From contig ML133427.1 in the NCBI GenBank assembly GCA_003864495.1, forward strand, positions 165,703-229,702: a stretch of 64,000 nucleotides of DNA, written 5' to 3'. Below are positions 61,624-64,000 of the stretch, piece by piece; position 1 is the first letter of the stretch, and every line of letters begins with the position of its first letter. The notes beneath the pieces are model-generated. The model ran no database searches. It worked only from the letters and a program-made list of their open reading frames with translations, and was not told the DNA's origin. The position numbers were made by a program, and so were the translations under genes. The stretch is from Nemopilema nomurai (lineage: Eukaryota; Cnidaria; Scyphozoa; Rhizostomeae; Rhizostomatidae).

Positions 61624-64000
61624 CTGCGAAGGAAAAGAGATCAGCGCTCAGTGAAATAAAGATGGCTGCCATCTGCAACAATACGGCATTTATTATCAGA
61701 AACGCAGTCAAACAAGTGTAATACCAAACAAGGCTTAAATAAGCGAGATAAAAATGACCCTAAATAAGATGAGGGACTTTGTTTCTAGGCAGCAATCTTG
61801 TTTGGCCTTGATGCTGAATAAACTCGCGTCTTCACTATTCTGCATTTTAGGCTTCTACGCCAGCCGGCAAATTTTCGAGCATTGGAGCCTTCTTGGCATG
61901 CAGCCATAAGTTGCTTGCATCAAACGGCTGCTTTGTTGGTAGGCCGACCTTTGTAGTATAAAATTACTCGGTGCTCGGGTCCTACAAGGCTGACATCATA
62001 AGCTAATGATGTGCTACCTCCGTGCCAAGCTTTCCGGGCAGTCGTATCGCCTTTGTTTCTCAATATTATACCCTCAAGTCTGAACTCAGTATGTGAACAA
62101 TCGTGAGCGTAGGTATCACTTTCTAACGACTAGGTAACGACTCCATCTACAAAATGACACGATACAAATGAACTCACGACACGACGCGACACAATACGAC
62201 AAGACATGACATGGCACGAGAAGACCTTGTTAAATTGATTCTGCATCTTCGATGAAATTTGCCACCCTTTTTGCGCGAATAGGACAATATATCTAGCGTA
62301 AACTTATATCAAGCGTCTTTGAAAGCATTCCAATTTCATTCATAATGAAGTAATGCCAGTCAAAACTTCTCAGCAAACCAGTAAAGGATCTTCACTGAAG
62401 AGCTATCAGCCATAAATCCCCTTCGTAATCTGATTTTTAATCTATTCTCAGTTTATTCTAAATTATATTGTGAAAACCATGAGGTAGCCGAGCCTTAAAA
62501 AAATCAAATAAGAAAAACCTGAAAATAAATTTAATTAGGACGAGACCAAACCGTATAAATGATTAAAAACGCTCAATACATCGCGAGAAAGAATGCTTGA
62601 AGCTTAGTTGATGAGCCTTTTCAAACCACGTGTAAGAAATTATATCTTATGAATTTAGAATTAGGCTTAATCGAACATTTTTAATAACAGCATTGCAAAG
62701 TTAAAGCACTGAATTTTCAAGGGATTTTCATTGTGAACGAGTTTGGCCTCAAATTAGAAACGAAACATGACGTGATCTTAGTCCTGTCGTTGTCCGTGGG
62801 AACGAGGAGTCGTCATGACAACAGCCTCGTATCTACAAAGACGAACGCAAAACATGGCGCTTTAACAAGAAAGGTGAATGACGTAGCTGTATCTAGAGTA
62901 TACCATAAATATTGCTTTAAAATGATGAAAAATAGTGAGCATCAGCTGTTAAAACTAGTAAGGTAATGGGAATCCCATTCCTCTTGGTAAACGAATGGAT
63001 AAAACTAGAAATGAAATTATCTCAACCTAGCTTAAGAAGAAGAATTTCATAGGAGGAGTGTCAATGCGGTCTTCAACGAAGAGAACTTCCACGACAGGCT
63101 CCTCTTCGTTCAGTTCTTGTATAATGTCGCAAGAGTCAAATTAGTAAGGAAATGGAAATATATCATTAGTTGTTAGCTGGAAGTTGTCAAAAGCGTCCCA
63201 AATTCAGCTGGTATGAGCTTTAATGCGTTTGGATAATTAATGGATAATTAGACTTCTGAAAGATTGCCAGATTTATATTACCTTTATGCTTCTGCTTAAA
63301 CTTAGGCCTAAAACCCTTACCACTATTTCCCTTCTGACTCCATATCGCAGCACTGACTTGGTTTTTGGCCCATAAATGGACACAGCAATTTAAACATAAT
63401 TTGGGGGGGGGGGGTTTGTTTTTACAGAAATGTGAATCTCGAAAGCAGGTAATATTTGATGTAAATATTGGTGAAAATTCGAATTCTTTGCCAATATTTC
63501 ATTTTTAAACCATTAAAGGCCTTAAGTGAAATAATTCCTTCACTGAACAAAAAAATTGGATCAGCTATATGAAGAAATGATAAATTCTCTGAATCCAGCT
63601 GTTTGTTAAATTTCTCCAGTTCAAATGTGGCTTTAAAATTTCGCATTACAAAACACTGCGTTGAGATATCGCATAGAAACATTTTGTCTTGATGAATGCG
63701 AGGTGGGACATTTTTTGAGTTGGCTACGATTCACGCGGCCGTGTTAAGTGTCTTGAGGGGTGCGTGGGATAAACGTAATTCTTACCGCATAGTCGTTGAG
63801 CTTGCAAACTGGTTTTCATTTAAATCCGAATTATTGCTAGAGAATCCAAACATGCTGTATTTCCTGATGGTGATCAATAAACAAGAGAAAATATGACAGG
63901 CAGAATTATCACGGGGCTGCGACCCTTACAAAAAGCGTCATAGCTCTCATAACGCTATCAAACGACATCAGTCGAAATAATTTCTCACCCCCAGTTCTCC
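61624..64000. other. Intergenic or intronic, no confirmed gene
   Basis: May be intron of the gene ending at 61010. A minus-strand frame at 63028-63140 reads QELNEEEPVVEVLFVEDRID before a stop and looks exon-like, but I cannot connect it. A run of guanines lies near 63403-63416. Other frames (62733-62966, 63422-63682, 63696-63896) are unsupported. Confidence 0.4.
62155..62222. repeat. Degenerate CGACA pentamer repeat
   Basis: A run of CGACA/CGACG/TGACA-like pentamers (CACGACACGACGCGACACAA and on). A shorter reverse-complement-like run (GTGTCGTGTCGGGTCGCG) sits near 43687-43715. Confidence 0.7.

Overview
This is nuclear DNA from an animal. It is AT-rich, its genes are split into many short exons with GT-AG introns, and introns and intergenic DNA are full of small transposons and tandem repeats. 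The genes are animal orthologues: GET4, RNF216/TRIAD3, ribosomal protein S2 (RPS2) and an inactive rhomboid (iRhom, RHBDF1/2 type), plus a single-exon, divergent class A receptor. The vertebrate-like exon content of iRhom and RNF216, the receptor style and the repeat style suggest a cnidarian, most likely an anthozoan. That placement is inference; no mitochondrial or rRNA marker is present.

Layout. 1-4260 is tandem satellite DNA of two related families, the second of which flips orientation near 3040. 5143-5404 is a 39-bp minisatellite. 8765-9462 is an unrecognised reading frame broken by one frameshift. 12829-17839 (+) is a complete ten-exon GET4. 20230-22543 (-) is a predicted three-exon coiled-coil protein that I do not recognise. 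23553-24511 (+) is an intronless seven-transmembrane receptor interrupted by a one-base frameshift just after its DRY motif. 29782-43440 (-) is a 17-exon RNF216-type RBR ubiquitin ligase. 46203-47654 (+) is RPS2, whose second listed intron position (46707-46922) carries a box C/D snoRNA candidate. 48798-58273 (-) is a 14-exon iRhom. 61010-61623 (-) is the 3' end of an unrecognised gene. The rest is repeats or sequence in which I see no gene.

These are independent single-copy housekeeping and signalling genes, not an operon or pathway. GET4 acts in tail-anchored protein delivery, RNF216 in ubiquitin signalling, RPS2 and the snoRNA in ribosome production, and iRhom in traffic of membrane growth-factor proteases. 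RNF216 and RPS2 are divergent, with about 2.8 kb between their start codons. RPS2 and iRhom converge with about 1.1 kb between stop codons. GET4 and the coiled-coil gene converge, and so do the receptor and RNF216.

Exon coordinates come from reading splice sites, reading frame and family similarity by eye. For the four main genes the summed exons keep one open frame from ATG to stop: 315, 671, 276 and 868 codons.
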